Shown here piece after piece: positions 23,939 through 36,090 of a DNA stretch of 64,000 nt. The stretch's first letter is position 1; each line of letters begins with the position of its first letter. The DNA lies in NCBI GenBank assembly GCA_963277665.1, contig CAUJRU010000141.1, positions 1,302,001 to 1,366,000 on the forward strand, in the 5' to 3' direction. Below the pieces are notes generated by a model that saw only the letters and a list, made by a program, of their open reading frames with translations, did not search any database and was not told the DNA's origin. A program made the position numbers and the translations under genes. This stretch comes from Viscum album. Taxonomy: Eukaryota > Streptophyta > Magnoliopsida > Santalales > Viscaceae.

Positions 23939-25739
23939 ATGGTGATGTGCTAGGTCTAATGAAACCTTTCTCTAATAAATCTTGCAATTGCTCCTTCAAC
24001 TCTAAAAGTTCAATTTGTGCCATTCGATAAGGGGGTTTTGAAATTGGCTTAGCATCAGGAACTAAGTCAACAGTAAACTCAACTTCCCGATCTGGTATTA
24101 TTCCAGGCAACTCATCAGGAAAAACATCAGGATACTCATTTACCACTGGCACATCATTAATCTGAATAGTTCCTTTATTTTCAACGATGTGTGCAAGGTA
24201 ACATTCATTTCCATATTTTACAAGTTTCTCGGCCTCTTGATATGTTATCAAAAGTAAGGGTTCATTCTTGTAAACAAACTGAAAGTCTTTCTGAAAAGAA
24301 ACTTCTTTAGCTCTACAGTCAATCTTAGCATGGTAAATAGAGAGCCAATCCATACCCAGGATAACATCAAACTCTACTAGAGGTAGAACAATAAGGTTTG
24401 CAAGTAGGTTCTTTCCACAGATAAGGATAGGAAGATTCTTATAAATTCTTTTTGTCTCGACATTTCCCCCAGGTGTTTTTACCAAAAGTTCAGGAGTCAT
24501 TTCTTGAGATGGTATTCCCATTTTACTAGAAAAGGTTTCAGAGATGAAAGAATGTGTAGACCCCGAATCAAACAACACACTGGCATAATCTGAAAAAACA
24601 AACAAAGTACCTGATACCACTTCATTTGATGGCCCGACATCTGCTGAAGTAGTTGCAAAGGATTTCACCACCCCTTTCTTCTTGTAGTCTAACTGCTTCC
24701 CATCACTCAAGCTCCTTGTCAGACACTCGTTCTCATAGTGACCCATCTCATTGCACTTATAACATTTCACTAACTGTAAATAAAATTTGTTCTTACCTTC
24801 ACCTTGATCCTTTTTAGTGCAATCACGAGCCTTATGTCCCATCTTACCACATCGGTAGCACTTTCCAGAATTAAGAAGACATTCCCCAGCATGCCTTTTG
24901 CCACATTTATCACAAACTGGAAACTTAGTTCTCTTACCATCAGACTTTTTTGAAGAATTCTTACCTTTCTCCTGCCACCTCGGTCTCTTCTTCTGCTGGT
25001 TGTTATAGAAAACTTGGTCATCGGCAAACTCCATTTCCACCTTCTCAGCACATCGAACAAGCTTTTCATAACTTTTAAACTCACGAGAAGCTAATGCACT
25101 TCGATATTTGGGCTTTAATCCTGAGTAAAAACGATTGATTTTACTATCAAGGTCTCGGATAAAATTTGGAGCATACCTTGCCAATCGAGTGAACCTTTCT
25201 TCATAGGCAGCCACTGAGTCTTCATCTTGCCTCAATTCCAAGAATTGCTTTTCCATCCTAAGTCGAACAGCCTTAGGAAAATACTTCTCAAGAAACATAC
25301 CTTTGAATTCATCCCAGTCAAGAGCATCAATCTCATCAGTGTCCCTGATATTTTTAACCATAGACCACCACTGATCTGCTTCACCCTCCAAACGGTAAAT
25401 AGCAAGACTAACCTTTTGATTGTCTGAACACCCCATGACATCAAAAATCTTCTCCAGTGCTTTAATCCACCATTCAGCTAGCACAAGGTCAGATGATCGT
25501 CTGAATGATGGTGGATGTTGCCTCATGAAATGTTCCACCACTGACATGTTCCTCTGCGGTTGGTCTGGCTGATCTCGTGTATGGATACCACCACCATTTA
25601 TCGCTTGAGTCAACTGCGCCATTACTGCAAAAAACTGTTCAGTTCCAATTCCGACCATCTCAGGATGCTGATTCGGAAGGTTATTTCCTTCTGTATGCCT
25701 TCCTAGCACTGCTTCCCTGTTTCCTCTGCGGAAACCCAT
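23935..25739 (-). pseudogene. Ty3/gypsy (Tekay-type) gag-protease-RT start, truncated
   Basis: Open for about 602 codons from the ATG at 25739. Residues about 65-235 form the gag capsid region (WWIKALEKIFDVM, DEFKGMFLEKYFP). Zinc knuckles are at 276-287 (CX2CX3HX3C), 294-307 and 326-339 (both CX2CX4HX4C). The aspartic protease has its catalytic DSG at 391-393 and the partner motif ILGMDWL at 460-466. The RT linker and first RT strand (KPPYRMA..., LLEKGFIRPSTSPWG) end at residue 602. About 14 further codons are LTR sequence read through after the break at 23935-23941, so the RT catalytic core is missing. The product would be a structural, nucleic-acid-binding polyprotein. No stop or frameshift is visible before the break, so the copy is comparatively young. 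Confidence 0.9.
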
Positions 25740-25797
25740 TCTGAAAAAACATGTCTTAGATGAAGCAACATGGTAATCTTTAAATGCTATATCATTT
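25740..25797 (-). other. gag leader fragment
   Basis: The 58 bp upstream of the gag start, belonging to the same element. At 25797 it is joined head-to-head to plus-strand pol 3' sequence, so the gag and pol parts on either side face opposite ways and cannot come from one simple insertion. Confidence 0.6.
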
Positions 25798-25994
25798 CAG
25801 AGGTAGTTCAGCTGGAAGAGAACCTATCTTATGAGGAACAACCGGTCCAGATTCTTGACCACAGGGAGCAAGTGTTACGGAATAAGGTGATTCATCAGGT
25901 AAAGGTTTTGTGAAAAAACCACATGATTGAAGAGGCAACATGGGAATCTGAAAATGAAATGAGGGATAAGTAGCCCCATTTATTTGATAAGTAA
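25798..25994 (+). pseudogene. pol 3' end: chromodomain-like tail, two stops
   Basis: Matches the end of the pol at 61803-63425 almost base for base, beginning at its EVVQLEENLSYEEQPVQILD stretch. This is the CHDII-like tail of Tekay integrases, thought to guide integration into heterochromatin. In-frame TGA (25911-25913) and TAG (25971-25973) interrupt it before the natural TAA (25992-25994). Both breaks are absent from the 61803 copy. Confidence 0.85.
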
Positions 25995-26019
25995 ATAAAT
26001 TGCGGGGACGCAATTTTAT

Positions 26020-26032
26020 AAAGGGGGGAAGG
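26020..26032 (+). other. polypurine tract
   Basis: AAAGGGGGGAAGG immediately before the A-type LTR start TGTAACATCCC at 26034. It lies about 25 bp after the pol stop, the normal arrangement for this clade. Confidence 0.85.
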
Positions 26033-26260
26033 ATGTAACATCCCAAGTAAGTAATGAATAATATATATTTTTATCTATGTTTATTAATGATTAAGATAGT
26101 GTTATAGAGGCTTAAAATGAAAATAAATACAATCTTATGCATGGAATACACTAATATTCTTAAAAGATTGTTTTACTGCCTTTTGATGGCAAAACATTTT
26201 TGAATATATATTTTGACAATTTTATAAACTATGTTTGTCAAAATAAACTTATCCTTTATG

Positions 26261-26705
26261 ATTGGGACATCAAAATTTATCTTGTGTGAATTTTTGGTAT
26301 TTTTCTGACAATGTTCATTTTTTAAGAATAGTGAAAAATACTGCATTTTACATCAAAACTTCTTTTTAATATAATTTATTTATATGATTAGATTATGTTT
26401 TGAATTGGTTTTGAAGTGAAATTAGAATATATTTTTACCATTTTATCCAATGTTGGTCATTGGAATCAATTTCACTTTGAAATTAGACTTAAATTGGTGT
26501 TAATCTTTTGATACTTATTGTTTTGGAAAAACACGCTATTTGCTCTGGCAGCGGGAATTAATTATTAAATTAATTAATGTGACTTATATGATTTTAATTT
26601 TGTAAAATAGACTTCATTTTTGAATTCGGAATATCAAATATAGCTTAGGGTGAATTTTTGGTAATTTTCTGAAAAACTTCAATTTTTGATGAATAGTGAA
26701 ACCAC
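26261..26705 (+). repeat. diverged direct duplication in the LTR U3
   Basis: GGGACATCAAAATTTATCTT, then GTGAATTTTTGGTA and GAATAGTGAAAAATAC (from about 26265), recurs about 363 bp later as GGAATATCAAATATAGCTTA, GTGAATTTTTGGTA and GAATAGTGAAACCAC. A shorter third echo, TTTTTTGGTGAATAGTAAC, lies near 26838-26852. All LTR copies that reach this region have it, so it predates the family's spread. Confidence 0.65.
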
Positions 26706-27229
26706 TAAGTGGTTATCAAGCAAACTGATTTTTCAGTTAAATGAAAGTTTACCACTAATGTGTATTGAATTTTGAAAATCCGACATACATGGTTGTCATT
26801 AAGAAGTAAAATGTGGTTCAATGAGATTAAAATAATTTTTTTGGTGAATAGTAACTTATTAAGTTTTTAATCGCGATTAGTGGTGATTAGTGTAGTTTAA
26901 GGTATAAATAATGCTTTAATAATATGAAATGACCTAGACACATGTCCCAACCTTATTGGTTGTGTCATGGGCGACCAAGAAAAGCCATGGGTCAACTTGG
27001 GGACCCCATGGAGACATTTTGGTTGGGAAATGACATAAATAACTTTTTATTTAATGTAAAAGTAAAAATGACACAAACAAAATATGTTTTACGAAAACAA
27101 TTTTTACATGGGGTTATAAAGATCATATATTTGATTATAAATAGTCATTGGAAAGATAAATAGATTTCCTACATCATAGTATTTTTTTATGATTTTTAGA
27201 CATTAAATAAATTAAAATATTTATGACAT

Positions 27230-27258
27230 AATAATGATGCAGCGATGACATCATTATT
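27230..27258 (+). promoter_or_regulatory. 10-bp inverted repeat with TGACATCA core, upstream of TATA
   Basis: AATAATGATG and CATCATTATT flank a 9-nt spacer, about 200 bp upstream of the TATA box. The right arm makes GATGACATCATT, close to the TGACGTCA site of plant bZIP factors. It is retained in nearly all LTR copies (for example near 4215, 11120, 15140, 33770, 51875, 57695). A regulatory role is inference. Confidence 0.45.
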
Positions 27259-27453
27259 TGACGATTTAAATAAAATGGAAAGACAATGTAAAATCTATGA
27301 ACTACACATGGACAAAACCAATTAGATGAGTGGATTTCGAACCCTTATCACCTTATCCACGAATTATATCAATGTAGGACCTTTTAAAACCGAAACACAT
27401 TTTCAAATAAAGTAATATTTCTTTACTTTCCAAAAGTGCCCCTCCTCTCCTCT

Positions 27454-27487
27454 TATAAAAGGCCCTCACCTCTACCTCATTTCACAC
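27454..27487 (+). promoter_or_regulatory. LTR TATA box and probable transcription start
   Basis: TATAAA (27454-27459) in a CT-rich setting (CCTCCTCTCC before it) is followed 25-31 bp later by CTCATTTCACAC, a good plant initiator. This fixes the U3/R boundary at about 27479-27487. Other LTR copies have the same box at (+) 33981, 37069, 45539, 52089, 57904 and (-) 4016, 10935, 14939, 16640, 19915, 23594, 31734, 40545, 43871, 55856. Confidence 0.7.
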
Positions 27488-27629
27488 ACTCCTCAAGCCT
27501 TTTGCTCGGCCAACCCCTACCCATTTACTCTCTGCACATCCCTCTCCTCATCCTAGAGGATTCCCTTTGGGCAGAATCTCTTCAAAGGAAGCCTTTAGGC
27601 TCAAATCAAAAGGAGTTACACTTTTAAAG

Positions 27630-29340
27630 GTAATTCATTCTCTCATGTTCATTTGTTTTATTTTGCTTCTCCAACCCCCTAAACTCTTTTTATTTACTTC
27701 TTTTGTAACAAAACCAGAATCTTCAATATACTAGGATGTTGTTATAAGATATATTTTATCTACACACTCACACAACTACATCAAATGGTTAAATAACATA
27801 CGGTTTCCGTGGATGGCGAAATTCTGCCTCCCGAAACGATGATTGTTCAATACTCATTTAACACCTTCAAAGGTGGCCATTATGATGTCACTATTTTTAT
27901 ATATGATATATAATATGTTTATGTTTTCCTTAAGATTATGTTTTTTTTATTTTGGTCATACCTTTATGGTTTCCATTATGGGTGAACATGATATCTTCAT
28001 TTTAGGAAGTGCGGACTACCGCCCCCTCAAAGTGATTTGATTCGTTAAATACCATATGTGGGACATATAAAGGATGGAACTATGATATTATATATGATAT
28101 TATACTGGAATTATAATATACCTTTATATCATTATGATTCCATTCTATAAAATATGAAATAGAAATGAAAGTAGCGTTCATGCGTACGTACGGCTTACCG
28201 TCTCCATGAACGGTGCATTTCATTTCTTACCTCTAAATGATTATGTAATATTATAAATGCAAGTATGTACTGGATATATATGACATATATGATATCTACA
28301 TCATGAACACCATTCTGGATATAATGAACCTTTGACCAAATTAACAACATGTAAGTGTAAGAAGTCTATTTTTGACTTAAGAACCAAATACCGACAAAAT
28401 GAACATTATTAACTTAACTGATTACATGATGTTCATAACATGGTATAAAAGGAATAATGAACTTGAAAAAGATTCATAAGCAAGTAGAGATTAACTCAAG
28501 TTTATTATTCAGGATATTAAAGAACGGTCGGGTCAAGTCGGATACGAGGTACGGGACTTCGTCTCAATCTCCTTTCATTGAGGCATATTTTATTTTATAC
28601 ACAACTTTCTTTTATACGGTGTATAAACCCCTTTGACTTTTACGTTTATTCAAAAGGAATCATTTTTATACGAAGCGTTTACTAAACGACAAAAGGGAAT
28701 GTTTTTGTCGTACGTATGCGGCGACAACGACTTCTCTGCCGTCGTAACCGTTATTTGAGTTTCGGCTTCCTCTACAAGCCATACCATTTTTTTAACGAAT
28801 AATAAATACCATGTTTTAATTTGGTATTAAAAATGGTTTTCATAATGTTTTTATTATATCAATGTGTTGTATTGATATCTTGTGATTGAAATGTGGAAAT
28901 GTTATGTTTCCTTTATGCATGTTTTATGTGATATGATTATGTTATGGTTGTTGGGCATTATTATGAAGACGGGTGGTTCTGTGATAAACTAAGGGCGGGT
29001 GAGCCCGTTATAGCTCTCCAATGCATTGGGTAACGCGAAGGAGTGAAACGTTAAGGTTTCTCCGAAGAGATTTAGGGAATATACTGTGATGGGTATTGCA
29101 AATGTAACCAAGAGGGTTACTCCCTACGTAAGAATGTTATGAATGCCTCAAGTTACCTTTATGTCTTATGATTTCTATGATTTATTCATGATTTTATGAG
29201 GTATGTTAAAGTGCCTATGTTTTATGGGTAAAGTATGATTTCATTCTTATGTATGTATGAACTCATGTTTCCTTTCCGTGTTTTTTTAACCCATACTGAG
29301 TTTTTATGCTCATCCCAAGTTTTTGAAATGTTTTTCACAG
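27630..29340 (+). other. possible LTR-internal intron
   Basis: About 145 nt after the probable transcription start lies AAAG|GTAATT (GT at 27630-27631). About 1.7 kb later CTGAGTTTTTATGCTC is followed by a pyrimidine-rich TTTTTCACAG|G (AG at 29339-29340), a near-ideal plant acceptor. Both sites are kept in A- and C-type copies. If used, splicing would remove the small ORF, hairpin and variable module from the RNA leader. Sequence alone cannot show use. Confidence 0.35.
28161..28227 (-). repeat. 67-nt nested inverted repeat (conserved hairpin), reference copy
   Basis: Outer arms AGAAATGAAA/TTTCATTTCT, middle arms CGTTCATG/CATGAACG, inner ACGG-TAAG-CCGT, and the self-complementary GTACGTAC between them. 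It occurs 19 times. Plus-oriented (reading AGAAATGAAATGCACC): 3243-3309, 10162-10228, 14168-14234, 19142-19208, 22821-22887, 30961-31027, 39771-39837, 43098-43164, 48953-49019, 55083-55149, 61126-61192, 61334-61400. Minus-oriented: 28161-28227, 34688-34754, 37775-37841, 46247-46313, 46455-46521, 52796-52862, 58611-58677. It is GC-richer and better conserved than its surroundings. Confidence 0.85.
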
Positions 29341-29562
29341 GTCAAGGGAAAGGTACATGATAAGATGATAGAGTCAAGGATGTGTCAAGAAATAATCCAT
29401 GTTTTATTTTAAACGTGTTTCCATTGATGGGAATGAAGAATACTATCTTTCTGTAACCACTTAGTTTATATGTGGAATGTAATGCAAGTTTTATGATCTA
29501 ATTCTCTAAAACTCTAAACCTGAAAAGATCCTCAATGTGTAATCTTGTAATAACTCAAGATT

Positions 29563-32500
29563 TTAAACCATTAATATCCATATAAATAAATCCTTAAAAC
29601 CATTTTGAAAACATGGATATTAATAAGAACAAATAATTAAAACATTTAAAACGATATTTTGGTTTAAGGGGTTTTACCAAAATTAGAGACACTTGAATAC
29701 AATAATCGAGGAATAACATTTAGTCAGAACTTTATAATATCATGAGAGTAAAATAATTCATGATATAATACTCCAAAGGACAGTATATACACCATATAAG
29801 AGTGAATTGGTGCATAACAACAATGAAGTCTCGAAAGAAATGTAAAATGAGATGAAATCCATTATAAAGAAGGTATCCTTAAATTAAGGATAAATCAATC
29901 TCATAATTATGTGTGACAAATATAAATACACCCAATATAAGTGGATATTAAGTGTAAAACAATCAAATGTTATTCACACATATTCAAAGGATGACATATT
30001 CAATAACTACATGTTGAACCCAAAGAAATCGAAATTGGGTTAAAAAGTTCCCTTGACAGCCTAACGACATCACATCAAAATGAGTTGATGAGAGATAAAA
30101 AGTGTATCTCATCACTTGGACATAAAATTTACATCAATAAGGATATATGAGAACATATCCCAACATAACAATATGTAAATTAAAATACCCAACAAAAGAA
30201 GACTTTTTAAAAAAGAGGAGGGTGAAAGGTTCCCTTACCGACTTGGGTATCTTTCAAAACATACACCCCATGAAAGAAGGAAAATAGATCATTGATGTAA
30301 ATACTCATAAATGAAAGTATATTACACAAAGAGTAGATTAATGGGCATTACATACACCACTCAATGGAATTTGTGGAAAATGTAGCATAAATCTCACGGG
30401 AATAAAAGTGAGATGAAAAATCTCTTACGAAAACTCGGCAGCCTAACGACGCCACTTAAAACTTCCAAAAATGGACTGATGAGATCAAATAGGGTATCTC
30501 ATCACATTACAACAAAATTTACAGAAATATGAATATGAAATAACATCCCCCATAATAACAAATAGGATCTTAAAAGAAGTGACATAAAGGAGAGTACTTA
30601 AAAAGAAAGAGAGGAGTAGGATCCCTTACCTCGGGTCCGACTTGACTCGATCGTTCTTTAATATCCTGAATAATAAACTTGAGTTAATTTCTAATTCCTT
30701 AAGAACCTTTTTCAAGTTCATTATTACTTTTATACCACTTATTACCATGTCATAAACATTATGTAATCATTTAAGATAATAATATTTGTTTTGCCGATAT
30801 TTGGTTCTTAATTCGAAAGTGGACTTCTTACAATTACATGTTGTTCGTGTGGCCAAATGTTTATTATATCCAGAATTGTATTCATTATGTAGATATCATA
30901 TATGTCATATATATCCAGTACATTCATGCATTTATAACATTACATAATCATTTAGAGGTAAGAAATGAAATGCACCGTTCATGGAGACGGTAAGCCGTAC
31001 GTACGCATGAACGCTACTTTCATTTCTATTTCGTATTTTATAGAATGGAATAATAATGATATAAAGTTATATTATAATTCCAGTATAATATCATATATAA
31101 TATCATATTTCCATCTTTTATAAATCCCACATATGGTATTTAACGAATCAAATCACTTTGAGGGGGCGGTAGTCCGCACTTCCTTAAATGAAGATATCGC
31201 GTATACCCATAATGGAAGCCATAAAGGTATAACAAAAATGAAAAATACAGAAGCATAAATAAAACATAAACATATTATATATCATATATAAAAATAGTGA
31301 CATCATAATGGCCACCTTCGAAGGTGTTAAATGAGTATTGAACAATCATCATTTCGGGAGGCAGAATTTCACCATCCATGGAAACCGTATGCTCTTTAAC
31401 CATTTGATGTAGTTGTGTGAGAGTGTAGCTAGAATAAATCTTATAACAACATCCTAGTATATTGAATATACTGGTTTTGTTACAAAAGAAGTAAATAAAA
31501 AGAGTTTAGGGTGTTGGAGAAGCAAGATAAAACAAATGAACATGAGAGAATGAATTACCTTTAGAAGTGTAACTCCTTTTGATTTGAGCCTAAAGGCTTC
31601 CTTTGAAAGGATTATTCCCAAAGGGAATCCTCTAGGATGAGTAGAGGTATGTGTAGAGAGTAAATGGGCAGGGTTTGGCCGAGCCAAAGTCTTGAGGAGT
31701 GTGTTAAATGAGGTAGAGGTGGGGGCCTTTTATAAGAGGAGAGGAGGGGTACTTTTGGAAAGTAAAGAAATATTACTTTATTTGAAAATGTGTTTCGGTT
31801 CCAAAAGGCCCCACATTGATATAATTCGTGGATAAGGTGATAAGGATTCTAAATCCACTCATCCAATAAGTTTTGGACATGTGTAGTTCATAGATTTTAC
31901 ATTATCTTTCCATTTTATTTAAATCGTCAAATAATGATGTCATCGCTGCATCATTATTATGTCATAAATAATTTAATTTATTTAATGTCTAAAAATTATA
32001 AAAAAAATACTATGATGTAGGAAATATTTTTAGATTTCCAATGAATATTTATAATCAAAAAGATGACTTGTATAACCCCACTTAAAAATTGTTTTAGTAA
32101 AACATATCATGTTTGTGTCAATTTTACTTTTACATTAAATAAAATGGTATTTATGTCATTTCCCAACCAAAGTAGATCCATGGGGTCCCCAAGTTGACCC
32201 ATGGCTTGTCTTGGTCGGCCATTATACAACCAATAGGTGTAGGACAAGTTTCATGGTGTTTTCACATTCTTATAATATCATTTTTACCTTAAAGTACACT
32301 AATTACCTCTAATCGCGATTAAAAACTTAATAAGTTACTATTCACCAAAAAAATTATTTTAATCTCATTGAACCACATTTTACTTCTTAATGACAACCAT
32401 GTATGTCGGATTTTTGAAAATCAAAGCACAATGATGGCAAAATTTCATTTAAACGGAAAATCAGTTTTTATAAGTACCACTTAGTGGTTTCACTATTCAT

Positions 32501-32775
32501 CAAAAATTGAAGTTTTTCAGAAAAATCCCAAAAATTCACCCTAAGCTATATTTGATATTCTGAATTCAAAAATGAAGTCCGTTTTACAAAATTCAAAACA
32601 TATAAGTCAAATTAATTAATTTAATAATTAATTCCCGCTGTCATGACAAATAGCGTGTTTTATGAAACAATAAGTATCAAAAGATTGACACTAGTTTAAG
32701 TCTGATTTCAAAGGGAAATTGATTCCAATGACCAATATTGGATTTAATGGTAAAAATATTTTCTAATTTCACTTT
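29563..32775 (-). mobile_element. B-type LTR fragment
   Basis: Begins inside the B module (TTTTAAACCATTAATATCC, compare 8760). It has the three-unit repeat array, hairpin (30961-31027), small ORF (31275-31403, intact) and TATA (31729-31734), and enters the U3 duplication. It ends tail-to-tail against the next plus-strand LTR, sharing TTA at 32774-32776. Confidence 0.8.
30050..30623 (-). repeat. B-module tandem repeats, three units
   Basis: Unit marks at 30050, 30232, 30422 and 30623. The copy number equals that of the array at 9251-9822. Confidence 0.65.
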
Positions 32776-35700
32776 ATCCTTTATTATTGGGACATCAAAA
32801 TTTACCTTGTGTGAATTTTTGGTATTTTTCTGACAATGTTCATTTTTTAATGAATAGTGAAAAATACTGCATTTTACATCAAAACTGCTTTTTAATCTAA
32901 TTTATTTATATGATTAGATTATGTTTTGAATTGTTTTTGAAGTGAAATTAGAATATATTTTTACCATTTTATCCAATGGTGGTCATTGGAATCAATTTCA
33001 CTTTGAAATTAGACTTAAACTGGTGTCAATCTTTTGATACTTATTGTTTTGTAAAAACACGCTATTTGCTCTGGCAGCGGGAATTAATTATTAAATTAAT
33101 TAATGTGACTTATATGATTTTAATTTTTTAAAATAGACTTCATTTTTGAATTCGGAATATCAAATATATCTTAGGGTGAATTTTTGATAATTTTCTGAAA
33201 AACTCCAATTTTTGATGAATAGTGAAACCACTAAGTGGTACTTATAAAGACTGATTTTCCGTTTAAATGAAATTTTGCCATCATTGTGTTTTGAATTTCA
33301 AAAATCCGACATAAATGGTTTTCATTAAGAAGTAAAATGTGGTTCAATGAGATTATAATAATTTTTTGGTGAATAGTAACTTATTAAGTTCTTAATCGCG
33401 ATTAGTGGTAATTAGGGTAGTTTAAGGTATAAATAATGCTTTAATAATATGAAATGACCTAGACACATGTCCCAAACTTATTGGTTGTGTCATGGCAGAC
33501 CAAGAAAAGCCATTGGTCAACTTGGGGACCCCATGGATCCACTTTTTTTGGGAAATGACAAAATTAACTTTTTATTTAATGTAAAAGTAAAAATGACACA
33601 AACATAATATGTTTTACGAAAACAATTTTTACATGGGATTATAAAGATCAGATTTTTAATTATAAATAGTCATTGGAAAGATAAAAAGATTTCCTACATC
33701 ATAGTATTTTTTTTTATAATTTTTAGACATTAAATAAATTAAATTATTTATGACATAATAATGATGCAGTGATGACATCATTATTTGACGATTTAAATAA
33801 AATGGAAAGACAATGTAAAATATATGAACTACACATGGACAAAACCAATTGGAATAGTGGATTTCAAAACCTTATCACCTTATCCACGAATTATATCAAT
33901 TTGGGACCTTTTAAAACCGAAACACATTTTCAAATAAAGTAATATTTCTTTACTTTCCAAAAGTGCCCCTCCTCTCCTCTTATAAAAGGCCCCCACCTCT
34001 ACCTCATTTCTCACACTCCTCAAGCCTTTTTCTCGGCCAACCCCTGCCCATTTACTCTCTCCACATCCCTCTCCTCATCCTAGATGATTCCCTTTGGGAA
34101 GAATCCTTTCAAAGGAAGCCTTTAGGCTCAAATCAAAAGGAGTTACACTTTTAAAGGTAATTCATTCTCTCATGTTCATTTGTTTTATTTTGCTTCTCCA
34201 ACCCCCTAAACTCTTTTTATTTACTTCTTTTGTAACAACACCAGAATCTTCAATATACTAGGATTTTGTTATAAGATATATTTGAGCTACACACTCACAC
34301 AACTACATCAAATGGTTAAAGAACATATGGTTTCCGTGGATGGCGAAATTCCGCCTCCCGAAATGACGATTGTTCAATACTCATTTAACACCTTCAAAGG
34401 TGGCCATTATGATGTCAATATTTTTATATATGATATATAATATGTTTATGTTTTCCTTAAGCTTCTGATTTTTTCATTTTGGGCATACCTTTATGGTTTC
34501 CATTATGGGTGAACACGATATCTTCATTTTAGGAAGTGCGGACTACCGCCCCCTCAAAGTGATTTGATTCGTTAAATACCATATGTGGGACATATAAAGG
34601 ATGGAACTATGATATTATATATGATATTATACTGGAATTATAATATGCCTTTATATAATTATGATTCCATTCTATAAAATATGAAATAGAAATGAAAGTA
34701 GCGTTCATGCGTACGTACGGCTTACCGTCTCCATGAACGGTGCATTTCATTTCTTACCTCTAAATGTGATGTAATATTATAAATACATGTATATGCTGAA
34801 TATATATGATGTATATGTTATCCAAATCATTAATATCATTCTGTATATAATGAACCTTTGACCAAATTAACAACATGTAAGTGTAAGAAGTCTATTTTTT
34901 ACTTAAGAACCAAATACCGACAAAATGAACATTATTAACTTAAATGATTACATGATGTCCGTAACATGGTATAAAAGGAATAATGAACTTGAAAAATGTT
35001 CTTAAGCAAGTAGAGATTAACTCAAGTTTATTATTCAGGAGATTAAAGAACGGTCGGGTCAAGTCGGATACGAGGTATGGGACTTCGTCTCAATCTCCTT
35101 TCATTGAGGCATATTTTATTTTATACACAACTTTCTTTTATAAGGTGTATAAACCCCTTTGACTATTACATTTATTCAAAAGGAATCTTTTTTATACGAA
35201 GCGTTTACTAAAAGACAAAAGGGAATGTTTTTGTCGTACGTATGCGGCGACAACGACTTTTTCCGCCGTCGTAACCGTTATTTGAGTTTCGGCTTCCTCT
35301 TCAAGCCATACCTTATTTTTTTAACAGAAAAATAAATACCATGTTTTACTTTGGTATTAAAAATGGTTTTCATAATGTTTTTATTATATCAATGTGTTGT
35401 ATTGATATCTCGTGATTGAAATGTGGAAATTTTATGTTTCCTTTATGCATGTTTTATGTGATATGATTATGTTATGGTTCTTGGGAATTATTATGAAGAC
35501 AGGTGGTTCCGTGATAAACTAAGGGTGGGTGAGCCCGTTATAGCTCTCCAATGCATTGGGTAACGCGAAGGAGTGAAAAGTTAAGGTTTATCCGAAGAGA
35601 TTTTAGGGAATATACTGTGATGGGTATTCCAAACGTAACCAAGAGGGTTACTCCCTACGTAAGAATTTTATGAATGCCTCAAGTTACCTTTATGTCTTAT

Positions 35701-36090
35701 GATTTCTATGATTTATTCATGATTTTATGAGGTATGTTAAAGTGCCTATGTTTTATGGGTAAAGTATGATTTCATTCTTATGTATGTATGAACTCATGTT
35801 TCCTTTCCGTGTTTTTTTTAACCCATACTGAGTTTTTATGCTCATCCCAAGTTTTTGAAATGTTTTTCACAGGTCAAGGGAAAGGTACATGATAAGATGA
35901 TAGAGTCAAGGATGTGTCAAGAAATAATCCATGTTTTATTTTAAACGTGTTTCCATTGATGGGAATGAAGAATACTATCTTTCTGTAACCACTTTGTTTA
36001 TATGTGGAATGTAATGAAAGTTTTAAGATCTAATTCTCTAAAACTCTAAACCTGAAAAGATCCTCAACGTGTAATCTTGTAATAACTCAA
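32776..36090 (+). mobile_element. A-type LTR, nearly full length
   Basis: Starts within U3 (TCCTTTATTATTGGGACATC, compare 26252), so it lacks about 215 bp of its 5' end. TATA 33981-33986, small ORF 34312-34440 (intact), hairpin 34688-34754, A module, acceptor-like site near 35870. It stops at GTAATAACTCAA about 35 bp before the LTR end and is followed directly by another LTR piece in the same orientation. Confidence 0.85.

Larger units (their letters stand above)
26034..29562 (+). mobile_element. A-type LTR, nearly complete (reference copy)
   Basis: Starts at TGTAACATCCCAAGTAAG after a PPT and ends about 30 bp short of the family 3' terminus (CTCAAGATT, then the junction). The order in LTR sense is: U3 duplication (26261-26705), inverted repeat (27230-27258), TATA (27454-27459), donor-like GTAATT (27630), small ORF (27785-27913, stop at codon 4), hairpin (28161-28227 on the opposite strand), A module (28540-28870), acceptor-like TTTTTCACAG (29340). 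Full length would be about 3.55 kb. Confidence 0.9.

Noticed and set aside
27436..27627. Recurrent 63-codon ORFs (MPLLSSYKRP type) around the LTR promoter
   Set aside because: They begin upstream of the probable transcription start, overlap the TATA box, and appear only because the promoter is repeated.
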